In this document: one piece after another, positions 50,976-63,541 of the stretch
How the letters are laid out: every line of letters begins with the position of its first letter
How positions within the stretch are numbered: the stretch's first letter is position 1
Assembly (NCBI GenBank): GCA_023053685.1
Contig: JALIGW010000004.1
Location: 84,021,154-84,085,153 of the forward strand
DNA from: Diadophis punctatus similis
Lineage: Eukaryota > Chordata > Lepidosauria > Squamata > Dipsadidae
Reading direction: 5' to 3'
DNA: 64,000 bases
The notes under the pieces: generated by a model
Told to the model about the DNA's origin: nothing
Database searches by the model: none
What the model saw: the letters and a program-made list of their open reading frames with translations, nothing else
Translations under genes and position numbers: made by a program

Positions 50976-52130
50976 TTTGTAACTACACAAGACAAAAAAC
51001 AAAAAACAAAGGTAAAACTAATCCTCTGATTTTGGCAGGACAGATGGTTTAACCACGCTTTACTGAATAACCTGGAATTTTCTGGGTTTGCACCTCCTTA
51101 TTTCAAGCTTCAGAAACGATGAACCTAATAAAAATTATTATAATGAGTAGAACCAGCCAAGACTATCTGATGGATAAATAAGATGTAGGAAAGATGAAGG
51201 GAAGACAGGTAGCAAGACCACCTTTCATTCTACATACTTAAAAATGAAACTTTTAAGCAGTTCATTAACGAATACTTTCAATATTTTGATTTATGGCCAT
51301 GGGATTATCAGGACCTCTTCCCAATAGAGCAGGGAGAACAGAAATGAATATGCTATGATGGTCTATCATGAGACTAGTCAGGGATTAATACTGAAAGCAT
51401 CTCAGAATATCTTTAGAGGAATTTCCTAATTTCTGAGTGACATTTTCTCAAACATAGGTTCCAAACATAGGAATCTAGATGCAGCTTATATTCTACACGG
51501 GTTTTTAAATTTTAATTGTTACAGAATGAGCTTTGCAGTTCATCTTCATCTCATTATGTATCATCAAGTCAATGTAAAAAAAGTGAGCGCTGTATTTATT
51601 ACCTATATACTATAAGAACATTTGCCTTCCTTCTTTCAGTCTTTGCACTTCCAAAGACGCAAAGTACATAGGATGAGGATGGCATCAACTTATTGCCCAA
51701 TGATTGCCTGATGGTTATGCGTATTATACAAAGCCACATCTGTTAGTGCAAAGGGAACCCTGCATTTTAAACTGCATTATCATGTCATATGACCGGTGTT
51801 TGTAGTTCTTCAAAGCTGCAGAAACACAGGCTGCTTCCGTTAGGGTTCTGCCCTAAGAGCCCCATTGAAATGTGAAATTTTGCCTGCTTACCAAGCAAGG
51901 AGAATATGCCTACTATCACTTTTAAAACCAGAGTTACCTTCTCTGGTCCAACTATTAAAGAACGGACAGATTTATAGCCATATAACAGCAACAGTGATTG
52001 AACGTTAAAAGTAATTTCACTCTGCCGCATGCATAGTCGAAAACCTTTCTATTAGTTTTTAAAGCAGAAATTCTCAAATTGTATCATTTGACCAACTGGC
52101 CAAATATTTTCTGACTGCAGCTTATAGTAG
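50976..52130. other. unassigned part of UPF2 intron 1
   Basis: No gene, long repeat or structured element recognised. Confidence 0.4.
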
Positions 52131-52625
52131 ATTTATTTATTATATCCTGTCTTTATTATTTTACAAATAAGGTTTTACAAATAAGCGCATCAACGCACGT
52201 TCCTCCTATTATTTTCTCCACAACCACCCTGTGAGGTGAGTTGGGCTGAAAAAGGAGGGACTGGCCGAAAGTCACCCAGTTGGCTTTCATGGCTAAAATG
52301 GGACTTGAACTCAAGCCCTCCTGCTTTCTAGTCTGATGTCGTAGCCACTAGACCAGGGGTCAGCAACCTTAAACACTCAAAGAGCCACAAAGGTCCTAAC
52401 CAGAACCCACCCACCCCATTCAATTCTGGAGCCGACCGGAAGTCCGGTTTCCCCCACCATAGAGTCTCCTCCTAGCGCGGCATCCTTTTTCCTCAACCTG
52501 TCCTAACCGAAAACCCTATCAATTGTGGAGCCGACCGGCGACAGAGAGCCACAGCAGAAGGATGAAAGAGCCACATGCGGCTCCAGAGCCGCAGGTTGCT
52601 GACCCCTGCACTAGACCGAACTGGC
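52130..52625 (-). mobile_element. tRNA-like SINE split by a hAT element
   Basis: ATATCCTGTCTTTATTATTT, CACAACCACCCTGTGAGGTG, GTTGGCTTTCATGGCTAAAA and the head GTAGCCACTAGAC | CGAACTGGCTCT. The hAT insertion at 52354-52608 lies within the tRNA-like head. Confidence 0.65.
52354..52608 (+). mobile_element. hAT MITE with exact TSD, nested in a SINE
   Basis: CAGGGGTCAGCAACCTTAAA ... GCAGGTTGCTGACCCCTG, with exact 8-bp duplication CACTAGAC at 52346-52353 and 52609-52616. 255 bp. Confidence 0.92.
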
Positions 52626-53180
52626 TCTTTCTATATATTAGAAAAAGAAACTCTTGGCTTCAATGCATGGACTGAATCTTCTTCCATTCCCTCCTGAATT
52701 TATAACAAGCCTTTGAGATTATTAAACTGGTAACTATAGCAATCTTACACAGATCCTGAAACGCTTCCTTTAGATGCGAGTTATGAGTAGTTCCTGTGAG
52801 GCTGAACGGGAGTTCCTGACACTTCTGAGTGATTTCGGAAAGATACTGAAATTAGACACTCACCACCTCTCTTATGCCCATAATTGCCACTTGCAAGACT
52901 GAAAGAATATGACAAATTGCATGAAGGGAAGGCTGATGCAGCCCCCAAACTACAGGCAAAGCAAAAAAAAGGAATTGACTCTGTTTCAGAGCACACTGAA
53001 CAAATCAAATGTTTTCAAGTGTTTGTAAAAATAACAAATTTTTATTAGTCATAGACCAGCATGTTTATTTATATTTCATATTTCTTAATTGCTCGTCTCC
53101 CTCTGATTAACACTTGTTAATAAGTAAAATTAGCACCCAACTGTGTCAATATCTGTTATTGGCCATTTGCGGGTGGAGTG

Positions 53181-53190
<10 letters not shown>
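52626..53190. other. unassigned part of UPF2 intron 1
   Basis: No feature recognised before the TG repeat. Confidence 0.4.

Positions 53191-53255
<65 letters not shown>
53185..53255. repeat. (TG)n microsatellite
   Basis: About 34 TG units. Confidence 0.97.
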
Positions 53256-53260
<5 letters not shown>

Positions 53261-53869
53261 GTCACACCATGTTGCTACTTTTAAAGAAATAATTTTGATA
53301 AATTAACAGATAAAGTAAATAGAAATTACTGAAATATGCTGAAAACTTAAATAAAAAAGGAGTAACTAGTTGATAAGAATCCCTACAAAACTGACAATAA
53401 AAAGGAATACGAGCCATGGCTGCAACTGCATTTATGGCAGGAACCCTAACACACGTTTCAAAAGGAATCCCCTTATATCACCCTTCTAAAACAGCTATGG
53501 AGAGAGAATTTAAAAAGGCAGGAATTAAAGCTCTCCTGAATTTAGGGTTCAAAAATTAGTATGAAGTTGGTTTGGGAGCAAAAATTCTCTTATTTATAAC
53601 TATATAGGAGAAGGCAGCTGTTTCCACTTGACCTTCAAGTATCTGTATCTATCTATCCATCCTTATAGACGTAAGTATACATACACATCCCCAAATGGTG
53701 GCAAGAAAAAGGATGTTCAGGTGCACTGGAGAGAGAACAATGTGCACTGAATCACTAATATTTTAGTCAAGACTTAGAAAACCTGCCTCCAAAGTGTCTA
53801 AACACACAAAAATCACAAACTGAGCAGGACACCAAGGCCCCAATAAGTAGAGTCTACAGCAAGAGCAGA

Positions 53870-54990
<1,121 letters not shown>

Positions 54991-55019
54991 ACCAAAAGAC
55001 AATAGATGAGAGAGAGACA

Positions 55020-55970
55020 GAGATCCCAGCAGAACCTCCGTTTCCCCCCCAGCTCAGGTTTCAAGCCCAGCTCAGACCCCAAGAGCCCCTGGGCGCCCCC
55101 CTCCCCTCTTTCTCGCAGACCCCTCCCCACCGACACTCCTTCCCCCCCCCCGCCAAACCCAGCTCCCCTCTCCCCCCGCAGCCCCTTCCAAAGGTCACCA
55201 ACGCCCCCCCCCCAATGCTGGAGCCCCAGGCCGCCCCCTCCTCCCCACACAGCCCCTCCTTCCCCTGGCGTCGCCTGGAGGCCGGGGGGGGGCGCCTCTC
55301 CGCCACAACACCCCCGCGAGGTAGGCCACCCCCGGAGTGTGGGCGGAGGAAGCGGGGGGGTGTTTGGGGGGTGTAAGGGACGGGCCCTCCCCCTCCTAGG
55401 CCCGCCTCCCCCTCCACGCGCGGCCCAGCGTCCTCCCCCTCAGGCCGGCTCCCCGAGCGGGGCCGAGGGCGCGGAGGAGGCCGCCGAGGGGGCGGTTACC
55501 TCGGCCCGCTGTAAACATCGGTCTCCGCTTCTGCAGCTCCAGCTCCGTCAGGCTCTTCTCTCTCCCCCCCCCCGCCCCTCACTTTCTGCCAGGGCGAGGA
55601 CCCCGCCCCCTAGGCTGCCCCGCAGGACGCCTGATCCCAACCGGGTTGCCCCAACCCCCGCCTCGAGACCTCCACCCCCCGGAGGGAAGAAGACAAAGAA
55701 AGACTAACGTGAAGCGCTCAGTTAGAAAGAACCGAAGCCTTTCCCCGCGGCGGGCGGCCGGCCCCGAGGTGGCGGTCCCGTCAGGCAGTGCTGTAGACAG
55801 CCGCCGTCGCTCGGCCGGGTCCTGAAGGCGGAGAGCGAGAGCGACCTGGGCAACCCCGTGCTTTGGTTACCAGGGGAGGCGGAAGTGCCCGAGGAGGGCG
55901 TGGCTTTCTCCTGGAAGGGGCGGGGCCACGCCTCCAAGCTGCAGCTTTTGAAAGCCAGTTTCTTTCCCAT
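55020..55970 (-). promoter_or_regulatory. UPF2: UPF2 CpG island and promoter region
   Basis: Abrupt change to C/G-rich DNA with many CpG, covering exon 1. It holds a GGGGCGGGGCC GC box (55917-55927) and a CGGAAGTG ETS-type site (55880-55887), both upstream of exon 1 on the UPF2 strand. No TATA box. Proline-rich frames across the island are not credible genes. Confidence 0.75.
55500..55570 (-). other. UPF2: UPF2 exon 1 (5' UTR), donor end defined
   Basis: A consensus-like donor AG|GTAACC at 55499-55498 follows GATGTTTACAGCGGGCCGAG on the minus strand, inside the CpG island, with no competing candidate before exon 2. The transcription start is not visible, so the upstream limit is a guess. Confidence 0.5.
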
Positions 55971-56029
55971 TTGCTGCCCATCTGGGAATAATATTAGGAA
56001 GCGGGGAAGTTATTAGAATTGAATCCCTG

Positions 56030-56170
56030 TTCAGTTCAGGGCGCTGCAGGTTTTTTAAGAAGAAACTAGACAGCCATCACTCTCAAATGGCATACGGTCT
56101 CCTGCTTGAGCAGGGGGCTGGACTAGACGACCTCCAAGGTCCCTTCCAGCTCTATTCTAATCTAACATTC
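56030..56170 (+). mobile_element. CR1 LINE 3'-end fragment
   Basis: AAGAAGAAACTAGACAGCCA ... GGGGGCTGGACTAGACGACC ... AAGGTCCCTTCCAGCTCTAT. Confidence 0.85.
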
Positions 56171-56224
56171 TAAGTTCTTTCAGAGAGGGGGGGTGTAAGT
56201 GAATGCAGGATATTCACCTTAAAG

Positions 56225-56525
56225 CAGTGGTTCCCAACCTGGGGGTCGGGACCCCTTTGGGGGTCGAACGACCATTTCCCAGGGGTCGCCCTGGCATCCT
56301 CAGCTCCCCCCCCCCCACTGCCACAAGCCTGGCCATATCGCGCCCCACAACCCGCGCCCCCACCCCGCTGCCGCCATTTGGGTTATTTTACCGTCTGCGC
56401 ATGCACAGCATGCTTTGCGCATGCGCAGAGGGTAAAAGAACCCAAATGGCGGCAGCGGGGTGGGTCACAGTGGGGGCATGGGGGCGGGGCGTGGGTCGCG
56501 GCATTAGGAAGGTTGGGAACCACTG
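56225..56525 (+). mobile_element. hAT MITE with exact TSD
   Basis: CAGTGGTTCCCAACCTGGGG ... AAGGTTGGGAACCACTG, exact 8-bp duplication CCTTAAAG at 56217-56224 and 56526-56533. 301 bp, GC-rich, with an inner inverted pair (CCGCCATTTGGGTTATTTTA and its inverse). Confidence 0.93.
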
Positions 56526-56744
56526 CCTTAAAGCTTAATTACGACTGTCAAATCTTTTTTTTAATTCACTCCTAACCCTAGTTAGATTTTCAAACCATGC
56601 ATTTTTATTAACTAACATTAAACTAGCATTTAATTAACATTAAACTAGGGTTTAAAAGTTTGGAAAACAATTTATTATGCTTTCCCCTGATTAGGTCCTT
56701 GCGCTGTTCCAAAAACCATTTATGTTAATGAATGAATGAATGAA

Positions 56745-56985
56745 TGAAGCAAGTGGAGAAGCAACCTAAAACTAAGGAGAAATTTCCTGACAGTTAAAAC
56801 AATTAACTAGTGGAACAACTTGCCTTCAGATGATGTGGATGCTCCATCACTGGAGGTTTTTAAGAAGAGATTGGACAGCCATTTGTCTGAAATGTATAGG
56901 GTTTCCTGATTGAACAGGGGGTTGAACTAGAAGACCTCCAAGGTCCCTTTCAACTGTTACTCTGTTTCTCTTCTGCTCTTAAGCA
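56745..56985 (+). mobile_element. CR1 LINE 3'-end fragment
   Basis: GAGAAGCAACCTAAAACTAA ... GATGCTCCATCACTGGAGG ... AGACCTCCAAGGTCCCTTTC, preceded by a (GAAT)n run. Confidence 0.85.
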
Positions 56986-57870
56986 AACCAAAGTTTATAT
57001 TTTCATAGATTTCAGTAGACTTAATCAAGTACTTCTGGATAAAGATCAGGTGATATGTATTGTAGTTTTTCCCCTGTCTTGGTTTTAATGATACCCAGTT
57101 GGAATTGGCCTTATGCATACAAGCTTTTACAACATGTGGCTGGTACATCCATAATATAAACAATGAAGAAAGAAATGAGAAATGTTGATGTTATTAAAGG
57201 TAAGATATAGTTTAGCTGTAGTTACCACATAAACATTTACTTTTTTCAGAGGGCAACTGGCTTGTAATTCTGATACACAGTCTACTTTTTTGACAGGACT
57301 CCACTAATGTTTATTCTTATTTATTTGAATTTAAAAGCCACCCAATCCCAATGGATTCTGGACGAAATAGAATATAGAAGATTTTTTTAAAAAAAATTAA
57401 CCAAATGCACAAACCACATGGAAATAATCTTGCAAAGAACAAAAAAAAAACAAGTGAGGGGTCAGAGACAACAATAATACATCAACATCTGGGATCAAAA
57501 TCAGCTTTCAGAGCTTGTGAGATATGGGAACTGTTTGGGGTTGGAATAGTTTTTTCCCCCAGAAGCTGGAAAACTGGATATGCAAAACTCCCTGGGAACA
57601 TTGCCTTAAAAGGCGTAATTAGATAGAATATTTTGTCAGTTAATGGGCTCAGCTCTTTATAGTATTGAATTTGAGGAGCAAAGCAATGATCTCACTGCCT
57701 CTTGCAATTCTTGCTCTACAGTAGTTCTATCAGAAATGCAAATTAAATCATGTATTAATTTGGGATACCAAGAAATCAATGAAAGTTTTTCCCCCGCAAT
57801 TAATAGTGTGCTGTGTTAAGCCAATGACCCTAGGTAGCTTGTAGAGTTTAAAGCAATTGTTGAATATTGT
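56986..57870. other. unassigned intergenic DNA
   Basis: AT-rich, no gene or named repeat recognised. Confidence 0.4.
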
Positions 57871-57947
57871 TTTTATCTATCTATCTATCTATATATCTCT
57901 ATATCTATATCTATATCTATCTATCTATATCTATCTATCTATATCTA

Positions 57948-58022
<75 letters not shown>

Positions 58023-58030
58023 ATATATGC
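57871..58030. repeat. (TATC)n microsatellite
   Basis: Irregular then perfect TATC units, ending in TATATATA. Confidence 0.96.
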
Positions 58031-58382
58031 CAAATGCCACTCACACATCATCACGAAATCTCCAGAACCGTAAAGCCTACAAACGTGAAACTTGGCACGT
58101 ATGTTCCTCTTGGCTTCTAGGTGCTCGCTAAGAAAGGATTTTTTGAAATAACCATCAGATCATTAGTTATTTCTTATATTATTATTATTATTATTAATAC
58201 GCTCTGATGCTAAGGAGTTAGATATTCTACTCCCCCTCCCCACCTGAAAAGAACTCTGTTCCAACTGCCAGTGGGCGTGGCCAGCCTGTGACTCATTCCA
58301 CCTGTGGGCTGGGAGTTTAGACATTCTACTCCATGCTAAGAATTTCCGTTTTGTAGCGAAGCACGGGTATCCAGCTGCTAGT
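58028..58382 (+). mobile_element. possible Helitron-like element
   Basis: Begins in ATATATGCCAAATGCC after the TATC run and ends GTAGCGAAGCACGGGTATCC ... GCTAGT. A CTAG terminus before T and the absence of terminal inverted repeats fit a non-autonomous Helitron, but the 3' hairpin is weak. Confidence 0.35.
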
Positions 58383-58559
58383 ATAATATAAAACAAGCTA
58401 GAAATGAAGATAGAAAAATTCCCTCACCCTCCTCAAAGAAACCCAAGATATATTCTAATGGTTCTAGCACTTACAATTCAATTTACAATCAATTGTAATT
58501 GGTAGTGGCAACGTAATGTGAATGTAAATTAATTAGCTGCAAAATCTGTATGACTATAT

Positions 58560-59096
58560 AGATAATCCTCAACTTATTTTGTTTAGTGCGAAATCATTGC
58601 ACTAAAAATCATTTGCCTTCATTCGTGGGTTTGTTTAGCGACCGTTTGAAGTTACACCGGCACTGAAAAAAGTGACGTATGACCATTTTTCACACTTACC
58701 ACCGTTGCAGCATCCCAACGGTCACGTGATCAAAATTCAGGGGCTTGGCAAGTGACTCGTATTTACAACATTTGCAGCATCCTGGGATTACGTGATTCCC
58801 TTTGGTGACCTTCTACCAAGCAGAGTCAATGGGGAAGCCAGATTCACTTAACGACCGGGTTGCTAATTTAATGCTGCAGTGATTCGCTTAACAACTGTGG
58901 CAAGAAAAGTCATAAAATGGGGCAAAGTTCACTTAATAAATGTCTCTTAGCAAGATAAATGTTGGCCAAGCGTCTGAAATTTGATCGCATGATCACAGGG
59001 ATTGTACGAAGGTTTTAAATGTAAAAATTGGCCATGAGTCACCATTGTAACTTTGAACAGTCACTAATTGAACTATTGTAAGTTGAGGACGGCCTG
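58560..59096 (+). mobile_element. Snake MITE family A, expanded copy
   Basis: GATAATCCTCAACTTATT start and GTAAGTTGAGGACGGCCTG|TA end. At 537 bp it is longer than the 366-392-bp copies because part of the interior (GGCAAGTGACTCG... and GCCAAGCGTCTGAAATTTG) is present twice. Confidence 0.75.
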
Positions 59097-59107
59097 TATA
59101 ATATCAT

Positions 59108-59410
59108 AACTGAGACCCTCTACCATTTCAGACAAATGGTTGTCCAATCTCTTCTTTAAAAACTCCAGTAATGGTTTACACAACTTCTGGTGTGGCAAGC
59201 TGTTCCACTGGTTAATTGTCCTCACTGTAAGGAAGTTCCTCCTTAATTCCAGGTTGTTTCTCTCCTGGGTTAGCTTCCAACAGTTGCTTCTTGTCCTGCC
59301 TTCTGGTGCTTTGGAAAATAAGTTGACCCCCCTCTGCTTTGGGAAACCCCCTTAGATATTGGAAGACTGCTATCATGTCTCCCTTAATCCTTCTTTTTAT
59401 TAAACCTATT
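59108..59410 (-). mobile_element. CR1 LINE 3' fragment
   Basis: GACCCTCTACCATTTCAGAC ... GTTCCACTGGTTAATTGTCC ... TGGAAGACTGCTATCATGTC. Confidence 0.85.
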
Positions 59411-59501
59411 TGAAGCCAAATTGAAACAAAAAAATTCCATTATTCAAATTGAACAGTTGAGTGTAGGAAGAAAAACAAACAAACTATTCTGGTGTTTCTA
59501 G

Positions 59502-59590
59502 AATAGAATAGAATAGAATAGAATAGAATAGAATAGAATAGAATAGAATAGAATAGAATAGAATAGAATAGAATAGAATAGAATAGAATA
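59502..59590. repeat. (GAATA)n microsatellite at a CR1 3' end
   Basis: About 17 GAATA units abutting ACAGAGTTTGAAGGGACC of the next CR1. Confidence 0.97.
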
Positions 59591-60075
59591 ACAGAGTTTG
59601 AAGGGACCTTGGAGGTCTTCTAGTCCAACCCCCTGCTTAGGCAGGAAACCCTACACTACTTCGGACAGATGGTTATCCAACATCTTATTAAAAACTTCCA
59701 GTGTTGGAGCATTCATAACTTCTGGAGGCAAGCTGTTCCACTGATAAATTGTTCTAACTGTCAGGAAATTTCTCCTTAGTTCCAGGTTGCTTCTCTCCTT
59801 GGTTAGTTTCCACTCGTTGCTTCTTCTCCTGCCTTCAGGTGCTTTGGAGAATAGTTTGACCCCCTCTTCTTTGTGGCAGCCCCTCAGATATTGGAACACT
59901 GCTATCATGTCTCCCCTGGTCCTTCTTTTCATTAAACTAGACATACCCAGTTCCTGCAACCGTTCTTCATGTTTTAGCCTCCAGTCCCCTAATCATCTTT
60001 GTTGCTCTTCTCTGCACTCTTTCCAGAGTCTCAACATCTTTTTTACATTGTGGCGACCAAAACTGGAGGCAGTCT
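59591..60075 (-). mobile_element. CR1 LINE 3'-terminal fragment (long copy)
   Basis: About 480 bp: AACAGAGTTTGAAGGGACCT, AACTTCTGGAGGCAAGCTGT, CCTTCAGGTGCTTTGGAGAA, TAAACTAGACATACCCAG and GTCTCAACATC...GTGGCGACCAAAACTGGAGG. Confidence 0.9.
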
Positions 60076-60477
60076 TCCAATTTTGTGGGACACACCAAGA
60101 TACACCCAATATATACGAAAAACATGGGGATAATTTAACCATTCGCTGTTCTGTTTTTTCTCTTTGTGTAAAGACAGATGCAAAAACGAGTTAAGTAGCT
60201 CTGCTTTCTCCCTGTTGCTTGTCACCTTCTTGCCACTTTCTCCCAAGTAAATAGTGAGAAAATATTGCTTGGACCAAGAAAATGTAGATTCTTGAATCCC
60301 CCCCCCTCAGCTGTGGAAGCTGAAGGGGCATCTTTAATAGGGATCCTGCTTTCTCAGCTCAGCTGGATGCAGGTGGCCTGGTACCCTTAGGGTTAGGGAT
60401 TCACTTACAATAACTTTTAGAGTAACTTTATTGTCACTTTGAATGTACACTAATCTGCATGCACTGAAATGAAATGT

Positions 60478-60556
60478 TGTGGCATGCTGAACAACCGTCT
60501 CGCTTAGCAACAGAAATGTTGGCCTCCGTGGCGGTCATAAGTCAAGGACTACCTAC
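60478..60556 (+). mobile_element. Snake MITE family A, right-end fragment
   Basis: CTCGCTTAGCAACAGAAATG ... GGTCATAAGTCAAGGACTAC. Confidence 0.6.
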
Positions 60557-60729
60557 ATCAAGAACAATTGATTAAATAGAAATAGCGATTAGAAAGATTA
60601 GAAGGCAACATTGTAATGATATGCAGACATTTGATGCAAACCTTCTAACTAGGATGCAACATTCGATGCAAACCTTTTGCAAACTTGCAACAAAGATTGC
60701 CTTTTGCACGGGTTGCAATTCGCAAGAGC

Positions 60730-61090
60730 GGAGGAGGGGCTGCCCTCCCTCCACCACCTGCAGCAATCGGAGGCCCCCCCTCTCCTGTGGGCGTATCCTT
60801 CCCCCCTCCTCTCCGGCTGCCCCAATCAGGGCCGGGGGCGTTGTCGGGGGAGGCGGGGCGCCGCCTCTCTCGGCCCGGGACCAGCCGAGCGGGATGGCCG
60901 CGTTGTCTGCCCGCTGCTGCTTGGCCGGCTGGAGGCCGCTGCTGGCCCGCTGGCCCCGGGGGGGCGCCGGCTACCACAGCGAGCGCGGCGTCTACGGCTA
61001 CAAGCCCGGCCCGCCGGCCCAGGAGCCCCGCGGGGGCGCGGAGCGAGAGGAGCCCTGGAGGCCAGCAGGTGGGACGGGGGGGATGCCTAG
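60730..61090 (+). promoter_or_regulatory. DHTKD1: DHTKD1 CpG island and promoter
   Basis: GC-rich, CpG-dense segment across exon 1. A CCAATCAG (NF-Y type) box at 60822-60829 stands about 70 bp before the ATG, with GC-rich runs (GGGCCGGGGGCG) after it. No TATA box. Confidence 0.7.
60894..61068 (+). CDS. DHTKD1: DHTKD1 exon 1
   Basis: 175 coding bp from the ATG in GCGGGATGGCCG. It encodes the presequence and the conserved [14 protein letters not shown]. Donor GCAG|GTGGGA. Upstream in-frame ATGs are absent in the island. Confidence 0.93.
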
Positions 61091-63163
61091 GTGAAGGGGG
61101 CTGGGGGGCTTCGCCTGCAGGCACACGGGTGGGGAGGGAGGGGGTCTTGCAGTCGTCCCATCGAGATGATCAGGGAAGGAAGGAAGGAAATAGGAATGAC
61201 AGGAAGGAAGGAAGGAAATAGGAATCACAGAGAGGGAGGGAGGGAGGAAATAGGAATGACTGGAAGGAAGGAGGAAGGAAGGAGGGAGGGAGGGAGGGGA
61301 TGAGTAGAAGGAAGACAGGAAGAGAAAGGAGGAGGAAGGAAAGGGATGAGTAGAAAGAAGGAAGAGGAGGAGAAAGGGAAGGAAGAAAAGAGATAAGGAA
61401 GGAAGGGGATGAGGAAGGAAGGAGGAAGGGAAAAGGAAGGGAGGGGAGGAGGAATAGAATAGAATAATAGAATTCTTTATTGGCCAAGTGTGATTGGACA
61501 CACAAGGAATTTGTCTTTGGTGCATATGCTCTCAGTGTACATAAAAGAAAAGATAAGGTACAACACTTAACGATTGTCATAGGGTACAAAAAAGCAATCA
61601 GGAAACACTTATGACCATTTTTCACAACGTTGCAGCCTCCCCATGACCACATGATCAAAATTCAGACACTTGGCAACTGACTCGTATTTATGACGGTTGC
61701 AGTGTCTTGGGGGGGGTCAAGTGATCCCCTTTTGCGACCTTCTGATGAATAAAGTCAACGGGGAAGCCGGATTCACTTAACAACCGTGTGGCTAACTTAA
61801 CAACTGTAGCAATTCACTTAATGACCGTGGCAAGAAAGGTCGTAAAATGGGGCAAAACTCACCAACAGAAACATTGGGTTCAATTGTGGTCATAAGCCGA
61901 GGAGTGCTTTTATATTTTACTTGCATCAGACTTAATTTAAAAAATGTGGATCCTTCCTACGCTCTCTCGCCGTATGTTAAGTTTTGGAAACACGCTGAAA
62001 TTACACATCTTCTCTTTAATTTGCAGCTGACCATGGACTAACTCGCTTAGTGACGGCGTATCATGAACATGGACACAAAGCTGCCAAAATCAATCCTCTC
62101 TTTACTGGCCAGGCTGTGATGGAGGCGGTGCCTGAAATTCAGGTGTTGACGGAAACCTTGCAAGGCCCTTTCAGTACAGCAGGTAAGGTCAAATCGTCAT
62201 TGTGTGGGCCTTTTTAGAGTTGGATCCAACTCACATCAACTCAGAAATAGCTTTTACTGCAGTGATGGAAGATCACAGAATGGAGACATTAAGTAGAGTT
62301 GGATGAGCTGGAAACTAGACTGAGAATTTTTTTTTTAAAAAAGTTCCAAAACACAGAAATGGCAAACATTAATTCCGTATTGTATTATACTATTTTGTTT
62401 ATATCCCACCTTTTTTTTTTTGGTCTTTTTATAAGCAACTTAAGGTGGCAAACATATCCAACACACCTTTCGCCTTCCTAGTTTCCCCACAACAACATCC
62501 CTGTGAGGTGGGTTGGGCTAAGAGAGAGTGACTGGTCCAAGAACACCCAGCTGGCTTTCATGGCTAAGGCGGGACTAGAACTCACCGTCTCCTGGTGATT
62601 GGCCCAAAGTCACCCAGCCGGTTTTCAGGCTAAGGCAGGACTAGAACTCACAGTCTCCTGTGATTGGCCCAAACTCACCCAGTGACTTTCATGGCTAGGC
62701 AGGACTAGAACTCACAGTCTCCTGTGATTGGCCCAAACTCACCCAGTGACTTTCATGGCTAGGCAGGACTAGAACTCACAGTCTCCTGTGATTGGCCCAA
62801 ACTCACCCAGTGACTTTCATGGCTAGGCAGGACTAGAACTCACAGTCTCCTGTGATTGGCCCAAACTCACCCAGCCAGCTTTCATGCCTAAGGCGGGACT
62901 AGAACTCACCGTCTCCTGGTTATTGGCCCAAAGTCACCCAGCTGGTTTTCACACCTCCCAAAGTCATCCAGCCATGGCTAAGGTGGAACTAGAACTCATC
63001 ATCTCCTAGTTTCTAGGTGCCTTAACCACTGGACCAAATTGGCTCTCTTAGGTTGCCGTGAATAGGCCTATAAATTCCACAAGTGTCAAACTTAGCTGAG
63101 AGTTTTGCAAGGAGAATATCTGTGTTATTGTTGGAATCTTGGAAGGTTGATGACCAGAGATGA

Positions 63164-63215
<52 letters not shown>

Positions 63216-63447
63216 CCTTCCTTCCTTCCTTCCTTCCTTCCTTCCTTCCTTCCTTCCTTCCTTCCTTCCTTCCTTCCTTCCTTCCTTCTTTTTTCCTTCC
63301 TTCCTTCCTTCTCTTTCTTTCTTTCTTTCTCTTTCTTTCTTTCTCTTTCTTCCTTCCTTCCTTCCCTCCCTTTCTTCCTTTTCTTTCTCTTTCCTTCCTT
63401 CCTTCCTTTCTTTTTTCCTTCCTTCCTTCCTTTTCTTTCTTTCTTTC

Positions 63448-63541
<94 letters not shown>

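Noticed and set aside
55006..55707. 233-codon proline-rich frame in the UPF2 CpG island
   Set aside because: C-rich island composition gives Pro/Ser/Arg frames by chance; no known domain and it crosses UPF2 exon 1 on the other strand.
60645..61124. 159-codon minus-strand frame over DHTKD1 exon 1
   Set aside because: Antisense shadow of a CpG-island exon; the plus strand has the DHTKD1 presequence and conserved motif.
62580..62990. Regularly spaced repeats resembling a CRISPR array
   Set aside because: Units are contiguous, SINE-derived and without unique spacers; vertebrate nuclear context.
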